Shown here: positions 27,445 to 35,664 of the stretch, piece by piece | Position numbering within the stretch: position 1 is the stretch's first letter | How the letters are laid out: each line of letters starts with the position of its first letter | NCBI GenBank assembly: GCA_937949555.1 | Contig: CALEDV010000073.1 | Location: forward strand, 1-40,612 | DNA: 40,612 nt | Direction: 5' to 3' | Source of the DNA: an uncultured bacterium | GTDB taxonomy: Bacteria > Nitrospirota > Thermodesulfovibrionia > Thermodesulfovibrionales > Dissulfurispiraceae | Made by a program: the position numbers and the translations under genes | The notes under the pieces: generated by a model | What the model saw: only the letters and a program-made list of their open reading frames with translations | What the model was told of the DNA's origin: nothing | Database searches by the model: none

Positions 27445-28809
27445 ATGAGAAGGATTTTTACTATAACTGTTCTGTTAATGATGATATTGTGTTTCTCGGT
27501 ATATGCGGAAGAAAAACCTGCAGAGACACCAGCAGTCCCTGCACCATCTGTAACAACTGCAGCACCTGCAGCAACCCCTGAAACTCCAGCACCTTTAAAG
27601 ATTGACACTGGAGATACAGCATGGCTTTTGGTTTCTTCTGCCTTTGTCATGTTTATGTCCCTTCCAGGGCTTGCCCTTTTTTACGGAGGCATTGCAAAGA
27701 GGAAGGATATTCTCAATACCCTTGGCATGACCTTTTCAGCCTATGCCATAGTGAGCGTCCTCTGGGTTGTCTATGGATATACCTTTGCCTTTAACGGGAA
27801 TATAGCAGGGTTAATAGGAAACGGGGAGAAAATAATGCTTGCAGGCATTGGCATAAACTCCATAAGCGATGCAGCAAAGACAATCCCTGAGATAGTATTT
27901 GTGATGTTTCAGTGCACCTTTGCCGCCATCACCGTTGCGCTTGTAAGCGGTTCCTTTATAGAGAGGATGAGGTTTTCTGCTTGGGTATTATTTTCAATAC
28001 TTTGGTTCACCTTTTCTTATGTCCCTGTGGCACATTGGGTATGGGGAGGCGGCATCCTGGGTGCAATGGGGGCGCTGGATTTTGCAGGAGGCACAGTAGT
28101 CCATATCAATGCAGGCATTGCTGCCCTTGTAGGCTGCATCATACTCGGTAAGCGCAAGGAGGCTACCCTTGTGCCTAATAATCTACCTCTTGTGATTACT
28201 GGGGCAGGCATGTTGTGGTTTGGGTGGTTCGGATTTAATGGAGGTTCAGCCCTTGCATCCAATGGACTTGGCGGAATGGCATTTATTAACACTAATATTG
28301 CAGCAGCCCTTGGTGCCCTTGCATGGATGTTTACAGAGTGGCTCTACTCAAAGAAGCCAACTTTACTGGGTCTCGCATCGGGGGCAGTGGCGGGGCTTGT
28401 AGTAATAACCCCTGCAGCAGGCTTTGTGAACATCACTGGGGCTACAGTAATGGGTATATTAGCAGGCATCATCCCCTTCTTTGCTGTGGCTGTATTGAAA
28501 CATAAACTCAAATACGATGACAGCCTCGATGTATTTGGAATACACGGCGTAGGAGGAATCGTTGGCGCCATACTAACTGGTGTATTTGCTGACCCTGCAA
28601 TAAACGAGGCAGGCAAGGGTTTATTGTACGGCAACCCAGGACAGCTCATGACCCAGATAATAGCAGTAGCCATTACCATTGTTTATGTTGCTGTGGTAAC
28701 AGGCATCATCTTTATGGTGATAAAGGCTATTGTGGGACTGAGGGTTGATCCCGAAGAGGAGATTACAGGATTAGATGAGAGCCAGCACGGCGAAAGGGCT
28801 TATAATTAA
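27445..28809 (+). CDS. amt: Ammonium transporter
   Basis: Amt proteins conduct ammonium across the inner membrane as trimers. The 454-residue protein has a cleavable signal peptide (about 1-20, ending VYAEE), an unusual Pro/Ala/Thr-rich external stretch (about 23-52), then eleven transmembrane helices. The pore histidines are in VVHINAGIAALVG and VFGIHGVGGIVGAI; LFYGGIAKRKD and WFGWFGFNGGSA are family motifs. The strong GAGGAGG site precedes the start. The PII gene follows at once, the normal pairing for PII-regulated ammonium channels. Confidence 0.97.
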   Translation: MRRIFTITVLLMMILCFSVYAEEKPAETPAVPAPSVTTAAPAATPETPAPLKIDTGDTAWLLVSSAFVMFMSLPGLALFYGGIAKRKDILNTLGMTFSAYAIVSVLWVVYGYTFAFNGNIAGLIGNGEKIMLAGIGINSISDAAKTIPEIVFVMFQCTFAAITVALVSGSFIERMRFSAWVLFSILWFTFSYVPVAHWVWGGGILGAMGALDFAGGTVVHINAGIAALVGCIILGKRKEATLVPNNLPLVITGAGMLWFGWFGFNGGSALASNGLGGMAFINTNIAAALGALAWMFTEWLYSKKPTLLGLASGAVAGLVVITPAAGFVNITGATVMGILAGIIPFFAVAVLKHKLKYDDSLDVFGIHGVGGIVGAILTGVFADPAINEAGKGLLYGNPGQLMTQIIAVAITIVYVAVVTGIIFMVIKAIVGLRVDPEEEITGLDESQHGERAYN

Positions 28810-29175
<366 letters not shown>

Positions 29176-29205
29176 TAAACAACCAGCCAGCATAAAAAAT
29201 CAGAG

Positions 29206-29236
29206 AACCCGCTTTAATCAAGGCGGGTTTTTCTTT
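29206..29236 (+). terminator. Intrinsic terminator of amt-glnK
   Basis: AACCCGC (29206-29212) and GCGGGTT (29223-29229) form a 7-bp GC-rich stem followed by TTTCTTTT. It ends the nitrogen island. Confidence 0.85.
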
Positions 29237-29585
29237 TCCTTACAGATATAAATAGACCATTAATAGCCCTTTTATGACATTATCCATATCTCGGGCCTCT
29301 GCATTATAGTAAATATGAACATATTTCATCCTATTGTCATTACCCAAGGGAATTTTTTGTCCTCTGGATTTTGTGCTCCCATGAGTATTGTCAAATTAGG
29401 ATATTTTTGACTTCGGAGAAAGATATTTCTATTGCTAATTTCATGTCAATAGAGCTAATATAGCAAAATCTTGGGCTTAGTAGTGCTTAAATTATACAAT
29501 TTGGTCATTATAACTTTTAATCACAGTGTAAAGGTTGTTAGACCTGAGCAGATTAATTTATTAGTATTTTAAGGAGGATAATCTG
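29237..29585. other. AT-rich intergenic region before the DUF697 gene
   Basis: These 349 bp hold no gene or clear hairpin. Base composition shifts to higher AT here, where the accessory region begins. A promoter for the DUF697 gene is expected; TATAAC near 29508-29513 is only a weak candidate. AGGAGG just before 29586 is the ribosome site. Confidence 0.4.
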
Positions 29586-30104
29586 ATGGAAGTTGAAAAA
29601 AATATCGATAACACTTATGGGAAACAGTTTAACCTAAAAAAACAGCTTTGGGCTGATAGGACTATCAAACATTATGCCTTTGGCTCTGCAATTACAGGCT
29701 TCATACCCTTTCCTTTGATTGATTTAGTAGTCCTTACAGGAATTCAGATGAAACTTATCAGCAAGTTATCAGAATATTATGGAGTAGATTTTTCTGAGGA
29801 AAAAACTAAGAGCATAATAGCATCACTTACAGGAGCAGCAGTGCCCATTGGATTGACAGGCACCGTATGCAGTTTTTTGAAGCTCGTCCCCTTTATAGGG
29901 TACACTGCATCATTTCTATCTATGACTGCTTTGTCATCTGCATCTACTTATGCTATAGGCAAGCTATTTGTCAAACACTTTGAGTCAGGCGGAACTTTTT
30001 TAAACTTTGATGTCAATAAATCAAAAACCTATTATGAAGAGCAGGTCAAAAAGGGGAAAGAGTTAGCAGAGTCAATGATGGAAAGGAGTAGCAAAAAAAA
30101 TTAA
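29586..30104 (+). CDS. DUF697-like membrane-associated protein
   Basis: The 172-residue protein matches the DUF697 pattern: AFGSAITGFIPFPLIDLVVL (31-50) followed by a helix with TGIQMKLISKLSEYYGVDF (51-69), then two hydrophobic segments (about 82-105 and 106-127) and a charged helical tail. DUF697 domains occur in YcjF and next to GTPase domains and are usually inner-membrane associated; the biochemical role is unknown. The gene has AGGAGG and is 18 bp from the Leu-Gly-repeat gene, so both are made together. By that link it may act in magnetosome membrane formation; this is inference. Confidence 0.7.
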   Translation: MEVEKNIDNTYGKQFNLKKQLWADRTIKHYAFGSAITGFIPFPLIDLVVLTGIQMKLISKLSEYYGVDFSEEKTKSIIASLTGAAVPIGLTGTVCSFLKLVPFIGYTASFLSMTALSSASTYAIGKLFVKHFESGGTFLNFDVNKSKTYYEEQVKKGKELAESMMERSSKKN

Positions 30105-30122
30105 AAAAAGGAGGTTTTAGCA

Positions 30123-30428
30123 ATGCCATTAGGAAATTGTTTATTAGGACAATATCCTGGTTATGCAGGACCAGGTGCAGGAATGGGTATGGGGCCTGGT
30201 GTATATAATGGTGCAGCAGTAAAGCCATTAGCAGGAGCAGCAAAGGGATTATATCCAGGGGCCTGTAAATTTGTTGGTTACAGCGCCTTTGCAGGTAAGG
30301 GCGCCTGTTTAGGTTTAGGGATGGGGTTAGGTGTCTTAGGGCCACTTTTACTTATTGGTGCAGGTGTTGCAGCAGGTTATTTAATTTTTCAAGATAGGAG
30401 AGAAATCCAACGCGAAGAAAAGGAGTAA
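30123..30428 (+). CDS. Leu-Gly-repeat protein of Mms6/MamD type
   Basis: This 101-residue, Gly-rich protein has a Tyr/Gly/Pro-rich first half and a C-terminal part with the pattern LGLGMGLGVLGP (63-74), one transmembrane helix (about 71-89) and a short charged tail DRREIQREEKE. The same order (LGLGLGLG-WGP, helix, acidic tail starting with an Arg-Asp-Ile-Glu-like segment) is the hallmark of Mms6 and related MamD/Mms5 proteins, which control magnetite crystal growth from the magnetosome membrane. The tail here is mixed-charge and shorter than in Mms6. Glycine-zipper proteins of other kinds share low-complexity similarity, so the assignment needs a search; the presence of mamK 8 kb away supports it. 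A strong AGGAGG precedes the start. Confidence 0.65.
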   Translation: MPLGNCLLGQYPGYAGPGAGMGMGPGVYNGAAVKPLAGAAKGLYPGACKFVGYSAFAGKGACLGLGMGLGVLGPLLLIGAGVAAGYLIFQDRREIQREEKE

Positions 30429-30459
30429 GTCTTATTTGGTACATATCAAGGGTAATATA

Positions 30460-30505
30460 TCAAACATTATAGATTAAGTCCTCGGACTTAATCTATAATG
30501 TTTGA
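30460..30505. repeat. Perfect 22-bp inverted repeat
   Basis: The left arm 30460-30481 (starting TCAAACATTATAG) is the exact reverse complement of 30484-30505, with only TC between them. There is no T-run on either side, so it is not a standard terminator. It lies 31 bp after the Leu-Gly-repeat gene. It could extrude as a cruciform, stabilise the mRNA 3' end, or mark a mobile-element scar. Confidence 0.85.
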
Positions 30506-30755
30506 GGTTAATCTCTACGGTATCACAACAAAGCTTAAACAACCACCAAATAAATTAAATTCAAAGACCCTGCATCTCCATAGACATTATTTGGGTTGGT
30601 AATAGGCAACCTTGTTTTTCAATTTTGATTATGGCTCTAAATTATTATTTATTTATAAGAGGATTGTTAATTATCTGCTCTTATAACTTTTCAAGATAAT
30701 CTATTTGATAACCCCTACATATGACGATGTTATGAATCTTTTATAGACAAAGTTG

Positions 30756-30761
30756 TATAAT
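30756..30761 (+). promoter_or_regulatory. Possible -10 box of the vWA-PP2C-kinase operon
   Basis: TATAAT, preceded by TTG, lies 38 nt before the GTG start of the vWA gene. A good -35 was not seen. Confidence 0.4.
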
Positions 30762-30799
30762 TAGCAGATTTTTTAAATTTATTTAGGAGGTATTCAAAG

Positions 30800-31495
30800 G
30801 TGTCTGTTTTAAATGAAGTAGAGATAGCTAATCCTCAACATCCTCACTGCGCAACATTATTATTACTTGACGTGTCAGGCTCAATGGAAGGAGACAAGAT
30901 CAAACAGTTAAATGAAGGGCTTCAGGTATTTAAAGATGAGCTCTTACAAGATGATTTAGCCAGAAAAAGGGTTGACCTCGCTATAATTACCTTTGGTGAA
31001 GATGTAAAGTTGGTGAGCGATTTTACCTCTGTTGAAGCATTACCTGAAATAAACCTTGAAGCCTCTGGATTGACACCTATGGGTTATGCCTTAAATATGG
31101 CAATGGATAAGATTGATCAGCGTAAAAATGAATACAAAACGAAAGGTATTGATTATTACAGACCTTGGATATTTATGATTACAGACGGAGAACCAACAGA
31201 TATGAAACCAGCAGACCCACAGTGGAAGGCAGTGGTTAGTAGGTTACATACAGGTGAGGCTGAGAAAAAATTCCTCTTCTTTGCTGTTGGAGTTGAACCT
31301 GCAAACATGCAAATACTAAAAGAGCTTACACCACATACAAGATTGCCGCTTAAACTTAAAAAGGATAAATTTCGTGAGATGTTCACATGGTTGTCAAAGA
31401 GCACACGCAAGACCTCTGCCTCAAAGATTGGGGATGTAATAACCCTTGATAACCCTACAGGACCAGATGGTTGGGGCGAGGTTGAGACATCATAA
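30800..31495 (+). CDS. vWA-domain protein, TerY/YegL-like
   Basis: The 231-residue cytoplasmic protein is a von Willebrand A domain with the metal-site motif DVSGSM (24-29), the second site Thr in GLTPMGYAL and the ITDGEPTD segment. It resembles TerY and E. coli YegL. In TerY-P type systems this protein acts with a PP2C phosphatase and a kinase, exactly the next two genes. The start is a GTG at 30800, supported by AGGAGG 9 nt upstream; there is no closer ATG in frame. It heads a four-gene run. Confidence 0.9.
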   Translation: MSVLNEVEIANPQHPHCATLLLLDVSGSMEGDKIKQLNEGLQVFKDELLQDDLARKRVDLAIITFGEDVKLVSDFTSVEALPEINLEASGLTPMGYALNMAMDKIDQRKNEYKTKGIDYYRPWIFMITDGEPTDMKPADPQWKAVVSRLHTGEAEKKFLFFAVGVEPANMQILKELTPHTRLPLKLKKDKFREMFTWLSKSTRKTSASKIGDVITLDNPTGPDGWGEVETS

Positions 31496-31502
31496 ATAAC
31501 CT

Positions 31503-32255
31503 TTGAGGGTCAAAAGACCATATATTGTAGGTCTGTCTGTGTTAGGTCATCTTCATCAAAAAGATGGGCTACCTTGTCAAGATGCCTGTGCCTATAAAAT
31601 ACATGATGAAAAATGGTGTTTTATTGCAGTAGGGGACGGACTTGGCAGCGCTCCTTTATCTCATATTGGTTCACGGTTAGCAGTTGAGTCAGCAATTAAT
31701 ATTGCATCGACTCTAATATCGTCAAACTCCTTATTATTACCAGAGATACCCGTCAAAATGATTGAAGGGGCGAAACTCTGTCTCTTGAGGAAGGCTGAAG
31801 AAGAGGGCGTAAAAATATCTGATTTAGCAACTACACTAATTGTAGCAGCCTTTGATAAAAATAACCTTCATAGTGCCCAAATTGGAGACGGCGCAATAGT
31901 CATTCAATCGGAAGGGCTATTACAACTCATTTCCTGCTCATTACATTCTGAATATGCTAACGAAGTCACACCGATTACAAGCGATGATTTCTTAGATTAT
32001 TTGATTGAAGCCAATGTGGTTGATTCAAAGATAGATTGTCTTGCAGTCTTTACTGACGGGTGCCAAAGGGCATCTCTAAAGAAAGGGATAGATGGTTATA
32101 TGCCCTTTGAAGGTTTTTTTAACCCGGTTTTTAACTTTGCATCAAATATAACCGATATTGAAAAGGGCAACAGAGAGATTGAGGAATTTTTGCTTTCACA
32201 AAAGATGACAGAGCATTCTGAGGATGATAAGACTATTGTCCTTGCAGTTATGTAA
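31503..32255 (+). CDS. PP2C-family protein phosphatase, YegK-like
   Basis: The 250-residue protein keeps the PP2C metal-binding aspartates: GDGLGSAP (Asp45), the SAQIGDGAIV motif, FTDGCQ and the C-terminal SEDDKTIV. The N-terminal QDACAYKI fits the (N)QD motif of this branch. It should remove phosphate from Ser/Thr of partners such as the next-door kinase. The start is probably TTG at 31503, 7 bp after the vWA stop, with no clear Shine-Dalgarno sequence, so coupling to the upstream gene is likely. It ends 2 bp before the kinase start. Confidence 0.88.
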   Translation: MRVKRPYIVGLSVLGHLHQKDGLPCQDACAYKIHDEKWCFIAVGDGLGSAPLSHIGSRLAVESAINIASTLISSNSLLLPEIPVKMIEGAKLCLLRKAEEEGVKISDLATTLIVAAFDKNNLHSAQIGDGAIVIQSEGLLQLISCSLHSEYANEVTPITSDDFLDYLIEANVVDSKIDCLAVFTDGCQRASLKKGIDGYMPFEGFFNPVFNFASNITDIEKGNREIEEFLLSQKMTEHSEDDKTIVLAVM

Positions 32256-32257
32256 AG

Positions 32258-33454
32258 ATGGAAGATTTGACGGTATATACAAAAGAAGGCAAGACCTTAC
32301 AACTCTTTGAGACAGGCAAGTCTGGCGGTGAGGGCAAGATTTATGCAATAAAAGGCAACCTTTTTAATTGTGTAAAAATTTATTATGACACAGTGATTAA
32401 CGATGAGTTGTATGAAAAGATTGTTGCTATGACCAAAAATGTCCCTGATGACCCTACATGGTCAGTTATTGGCTATCGTTCTATTGCCTGGCCAATTGAG
32501 TTGGTTTTTTTTGATAATGCAAATACTAAATTTGCAGGCTATACAATGCCATATATTGATAAGAAGATATTCCGTGAAAGCCATATTTATTATGACCCTG
32601 CCGATAGAATAAGGGAATTTGGAGGCACCTTTACTTGGAAGTATTTATTGACCTCTGCATTCAATATCTGTAATGCTGTATTGGCAGTACATCAAAAGGG
32701 ACACTGCGTAGGTGATCTGAGAGAAAACAATATACTTGTCTCACCAAATACACTTATCACGCTTGTTGATTGTGACTCCTTTCAAATAAAAGACAAAGAG
32801 ACAAAAAAGGTTTTTTACACAAGGGTTGGCACTGGTGAGTTTTTACCACCGGAACTTCATTCAATCAATTTTAGAGAAAGAGACATAGACAGGCTTTATG
32901 CAGATAGATTTGCTCTTGCAGTAATAATCTTTAAGTTTCTTATGATGGGTGTTCATCCATATCAATCAAAGGGTCAAGCCGTTGATGATACTCCATCAAC
33001 GGAGGCAAAGTTACTAAAGGGACTTTTCCCCTATGAAAAGGGTTCACCTGTTAGTCCACCTGACTATGCCCCTGATTATGAAATAATACCTGATAAAATC
33101 AAATCCTTATTCAAGAAGTCCTTTGTTGACGGTCATAAAGACCCCTTTGAGAGACCCACTGCAAAACAATGGCTTGATGCAATAGGAGAAGTAATAGAGC
33201 AATTAAAAGAATGCAAGGCAAATAGGAATCATTTATATCCTGGAGAGTTAGAAAAATGTCCTTGGTGCAAGACAAGAGTTGACTATTTCCCGCAGAATTC
33301 CTTTCAAACTCATCAAGTTGTGCTACCTCAACCAGGTACTAAAGAGAATCAATGGGCAAACGTAGTGCTTTGGTGCCCTAATTGTGGTGTTTCTATGGAA
33401 TACGATTTCAACAATTGTCCAAATTGTGCTATGTTACTTTCAGAGATGGGTTAA
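32258..33454 (+). CDS. Hanks-type Ser/Thr kinase with C-terminal zinc ribbons, YegI-like
   Basis: The 398-residue protein has a kinase domain (about 15-325): a Gly-loop GKSGGEGKIY (20-29), VAIK-type lysine in CVKIYY (Lys40), the catalytic loop GDLRENNIL (152-160) in place of HRD-KPEN, and DCDSFQI (171-177) at the DFG position. This pattern is typical of the TerY-P/YegI kinase branch. The C-terminal 70 residues hold CPWC and two more CPNC-type pairs (CPWCKTR, WCPNCGVS, NNCPNCAML), so one or two zinc ribbons. No membrane segment is present. It phosphorylates unknown targets; the downstream zinc-ribbon FGE protein is a candidate. Confidence 0.9.
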   Translation: MEDLTVYTKEGKTLQLFETGKSGGEGKIYAIKGNLFNCVKIYYDTVINDELYEKIVAMTKNVPDDPTWSVIGYRSIAWPIELVFFDNANTKFAGYTMPYIDKKIFRESHIYYDPADRIREFGGTFTWKYLLTSAFNICNAVLAVHQKGHCVGDLRENNILVSPNTLITLVDCDSFQIKDKETKKVFYTRVGTGEFLPPELHSINFRERDIDRLYADRFALAVIIFKFLMMGVHPYQSKGQAVDDTPSTEAKLLKGLFPYEKGSPVSPPDYAPDYEIIPDKIKSLFKKSFVDGHKDPFERPTAKQWLDAIGEVIEQLKECKANRNHLYPGELEKCPWCKTRVDYFPQNSFQTHQVVLPQPGTKENQWANVVLWCPNCGVSMEYDFNNCPNCAMLLSEMG

Positions 33455-33459
33455 TAATA

Positions 33460-34455
33460 ATGAAATGCGCAAATTGTGGTAATAATATCAGAAATCCTCT
33501 TAACTTTTGTCCCTATTGTAGAGAACCTCTTAACAAGATAGCTAATCAGGTCGTCAATAAAAAAAGATTTTCCATAAAAATGTGGTTTCTCTTTTTTATA
33601 ATTCTATCTTGTGCTGTAGTATTTTCAGTATTTTCATTAAACAATGAATATCCTTTAAATAATCAGCTCACATCATTCATGGACAAGATAAAGTATTATG
33701 TCAAATCTGTAAAAACATTATCGGAAGTAAAAGAACTCAATAATTTTACTGAACCAATAACAAAAATAGAATTCACGCTCGTAAAAGGTAATTGTTTCCT
33801 TATGGGAGATACCTTTGGAGCTGGAGATCCTGATGAAAGGCCAAGTCATGAAGTCTGTGTCAAGGATTTTTACATCTCCACAAAAGAGACTTCACAGATG
33901 CAGTGGATGTCATTGATGGCTAATAATCCTTCCACAATCAAAGAACCTCAATTACCCGTTGATAATGTAAATATTAAAGATATAAACGAGTTTTTGATAC
34001 ATCTAAATCATAGGGACTCAAAGTTTCATTATAGGCTACCAACAGAAGCAGAGTGGGAATATGCTTGTAGGAGTGGGGGAAAAGAGGAAAAATATTCTGG
34101 GACTTCAAAGGAAACAGAATTTAAAGATTACGGATGGTCTGGTACAAATTCAGGGGGCAAGCCACATCCCGTTGGCACTTTAAAACCAAATGGCATTGGT
34201 CTTTTTGATATGAGTGGTAATGTATGGGAATGGACACAGGACGACTACATACCTGACTGCTACAAAAAAATAAATAAGGACAATCCTATCTGCAAAGGAG
34301 CAAGTGATAATAAAGTCATAAAAGGAGGTAGTTGGAATCTATCTGAAAGATTCGCAAGATGCTCTGCAAAGAGAGGTGCATATCCCTTTGGAAAAGCAAA
34401 TAATGTAGGCTTTAGGGTCGTGGCAATTAGTGTTGCTTCCTCTAAAATAAACTGA
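33460..34455 (+). CDS. Membrane-anchored zinc-ribbon protein with FGE-sulfatase (SUMF1-like) domain
   Basis: The 331-residue product begins with a zinc ribbon (CANCGNNI and CPYCREPL, residues 3-21), then one transmembrane helix (about 41-60), a linker, and a formylglycine-generating-enzyme-like domain (about 105-325) with MGDTFGAGDPDERPSHEV, YRLPTEAEWEYACRSGG, GLFDMSGNVWEWT, GGSWN and GFRVVA. The Cys pair used by true formylglycine enzymes is absent; only one late Cys (RFARCSAKR) remains, so a binding or other role is more likely. By topology the ribbon is cytoplasmic and the FGE domain outside. The ATG at 33460 lies 5 bp after the kinase stop; the open frame upstream is the kinase's own antisense-free overlap and was discarded. 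Confidence 0.85.
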   Translation: MKCANCGNNIRNPLNFCPYCREPLNKIANQVVNKKRFSIKMWFLFFIILSCAVVFSVFSLNNEYPLNNQLTSFMDKIKYYVKSVKTLSEVKELNNFTEPITKIEFTLVKGNCFLMGDTFGAGDPDERPSHEVCVKDFYISTKETSQMQWMSLMANNPSTIKEPQLPVDNVNIKDINEFLIHLNHRDSKFHYRLPTEAEWEYACRSGGKEEKYSGTSKETEFKDYGWSGTNSGGKPHPVGTLKPNGIGLFDMSGNVWEWTQDDYIPDCYKKINKDNPICKGASDNKVIKGGSWNLSERFARCSAKRGAYPFGKANNVGFRVVAISVASSKIN

Positions 34456-34557
34456 AATCTTCCTATCCCTATGTGTAAACCCTATTTGTGAGATATACCT
34501 TGAGGCTTGTTTTTTATAATCTCCTTTCTATATATTTAAGTGTATTGAGGTGAAATA

Positions 34558-35514
34558 ATGATTAATACCTTTGATATTTATGAAGAACTAACTACTACCG
34601 TCGATGAAAAGACGGCAAAGGCATTGACAAGGATATTAAGTCGTGTCTATGAAGATGCTAAGAATACACCTTCTAAACAAGATTTCACAAGATTAGAAGA
34701 TGTAGTTTATCGGCTCTCTGAGACACAACTTAAGACAGAGGAAAGACTGGATTCTCTGACAGGGAAGATTGAAGAGCTCACCGAAGCTCAACGAGAGACA
34801 GACAAGAGAATCAAAGAGCTCACCGAAGCTCAACGAGAGACAGACAAGAGAATCAAAGAGCTCACCGAAGCCCAACAAGAGACAGACAAGAGAATCAAAG
34901 AGCTCACCGAAGCCCAACGAGAGACAGACAAGAGAATCAAAGAGCTCACCGAAGCCCAGAAAAAGACAGAGGAAAGACTGGATTCTCTGACAAGGAAGGT
35001 TGAAGAGCTCACCGAGGCCCAGAAAAAGACAGAGGAAAGACTGGATTCTCTGACAAGGAAGGTTGAAGAGCTCACCGAAGCTCAACTTAAAACAGAAGCA
35101 ACCCTTGAAAAGGTCATAGTCAGGATAAACACAATAGAAGAAAGACTTGAGGGCATTTCTAATAGTGTAGGATACTCTCTTGAAAATAGCGCTTATAAAT
35201 CTTTACCTCAGCTCCTTGAGCCATTAGGCATTAAAGTGACCGATAAGATGATTAGAAAATATATTAATGGTTATCAGGTAAATATATTTTCAAAGGCAGA
35301 AAAGGACAGCAAAGAGGTTTACATAGTTGGAGAGTGTAAAGTTAGACCTTCAAAAAAGGAGATAGAAAGATTTCTAAAAATAGTTGAAAACATTAAAGAT
35401 CATACTGGAGATTGTGAGATAGTGACTGTTTTTGTAGCCCATGACTATCCACCTGATATTGAGCAATATATTAAGGCAAAGGGGATTATATACTTCTGGT
35501 CCTATGAACTTTAG
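34558..35514 (+). CDS. Coiled-coil tandem-repeat protein with PD-(D/E)XK-like C-terminus
   Basis: The 318-residue protein has a long coiled coil (about 40-200) built from nearly identical repeats: four 14-residue units of the type ETDKRIKELTEAQR and two 21-residue units with KKTEERLDSLTRKVEELTEA. The C-terminal 115 residues contain VYIVGECKVRPSKKEIERFL and EIVTVFVAHDYP, resembling the nuclease-like DUF3782 family, in which the E-x-K (GECK) is part of a PD-(D/E)XK fold. The catalytic set is not clearly complete, so nuclease activity is not claimed. GAGGTG precedes the ATG. Neighbours suggest an accessory role. Confidence 0.75.
   Translation: MINTFDIYEELTTTVDEKTAKALTRILSRVYEDAKNTPSKQDFTRLEDVVYRLSETQLKTEERLDSLTGKIEELTEAQRETDKRIKELTEAQRETDKRIKELTEAQQETDKRIKELTEAQRETDKRIKELTEAQKKTEERLDSLTRKVEELTEAQKKTEERLDSLTRKVEELTEAQLKTEATLEKVIVRINTIEERLEGISNSVGYSLENSAYKSLPQLLEPLGIKVTDKMIRKYINGYQVNIFSKAEKDSKEVYIVGECKVRPSKKEIERFLKIVENIKDHTGDCEIVTVFVAHDYPPDIEQYIKAKGIIYFWSYEL
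34791..35082 (+). repeat. 42-bp and 63-bp tandem repeats inside the coiled-coil gene
   Basis: Four 42-bp units start at 34791, 34833, 34875 and 34917 and differ at only a few bases. Two 63-bp units start at 34957 and 35020. The near identity at DNA level shows recent expansion and makes repeat number likely to vary. Both unit lengths are multiples of 21 bp (seven residues), so the coiled-coil heptad is kept. Confidence 0.93.
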
Positions 35515-35664
35515 TGTTTTTGAATTTAAAAACCCTTGTGAACTATAGAGGCATAGGCAAATGATTCTACAAAAGGATGGAATGAGTTGCCCTTTTTATT
35601 TGTGTCTCTGTGTTTATTTTGGTATAGGTTTTTTGATAAAAAATAATGCAGACCTTTGAATAAA

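Larger units (their letters stand above)
30429..30799. other. Intergenic region with inverted repeat and promoter
   Basis: These 371 bp contain the perfect 22-bp inverted repeat (30460-30505) and a -10-like box (30756-30761). The rest is AT-rich and shows no gene. Confidence 0.5.

Noticed and set aside
34693..35085. Open frame of 130 codons on the minus strand with Leu/Phe-Gly repeats
   Set aside because: It is the antisense image of the 42/63-bp repeats of the coiled-coil gene; repeats without stops in one frame give long shadow frames. The plus-strand protein makes sense and has a ribosome site.
34774..35085. Possible CRISPR-like repeat array
   Set aside because: The repeats are directly adjacent without unique spacers and encode a regular coiled coil in frame.
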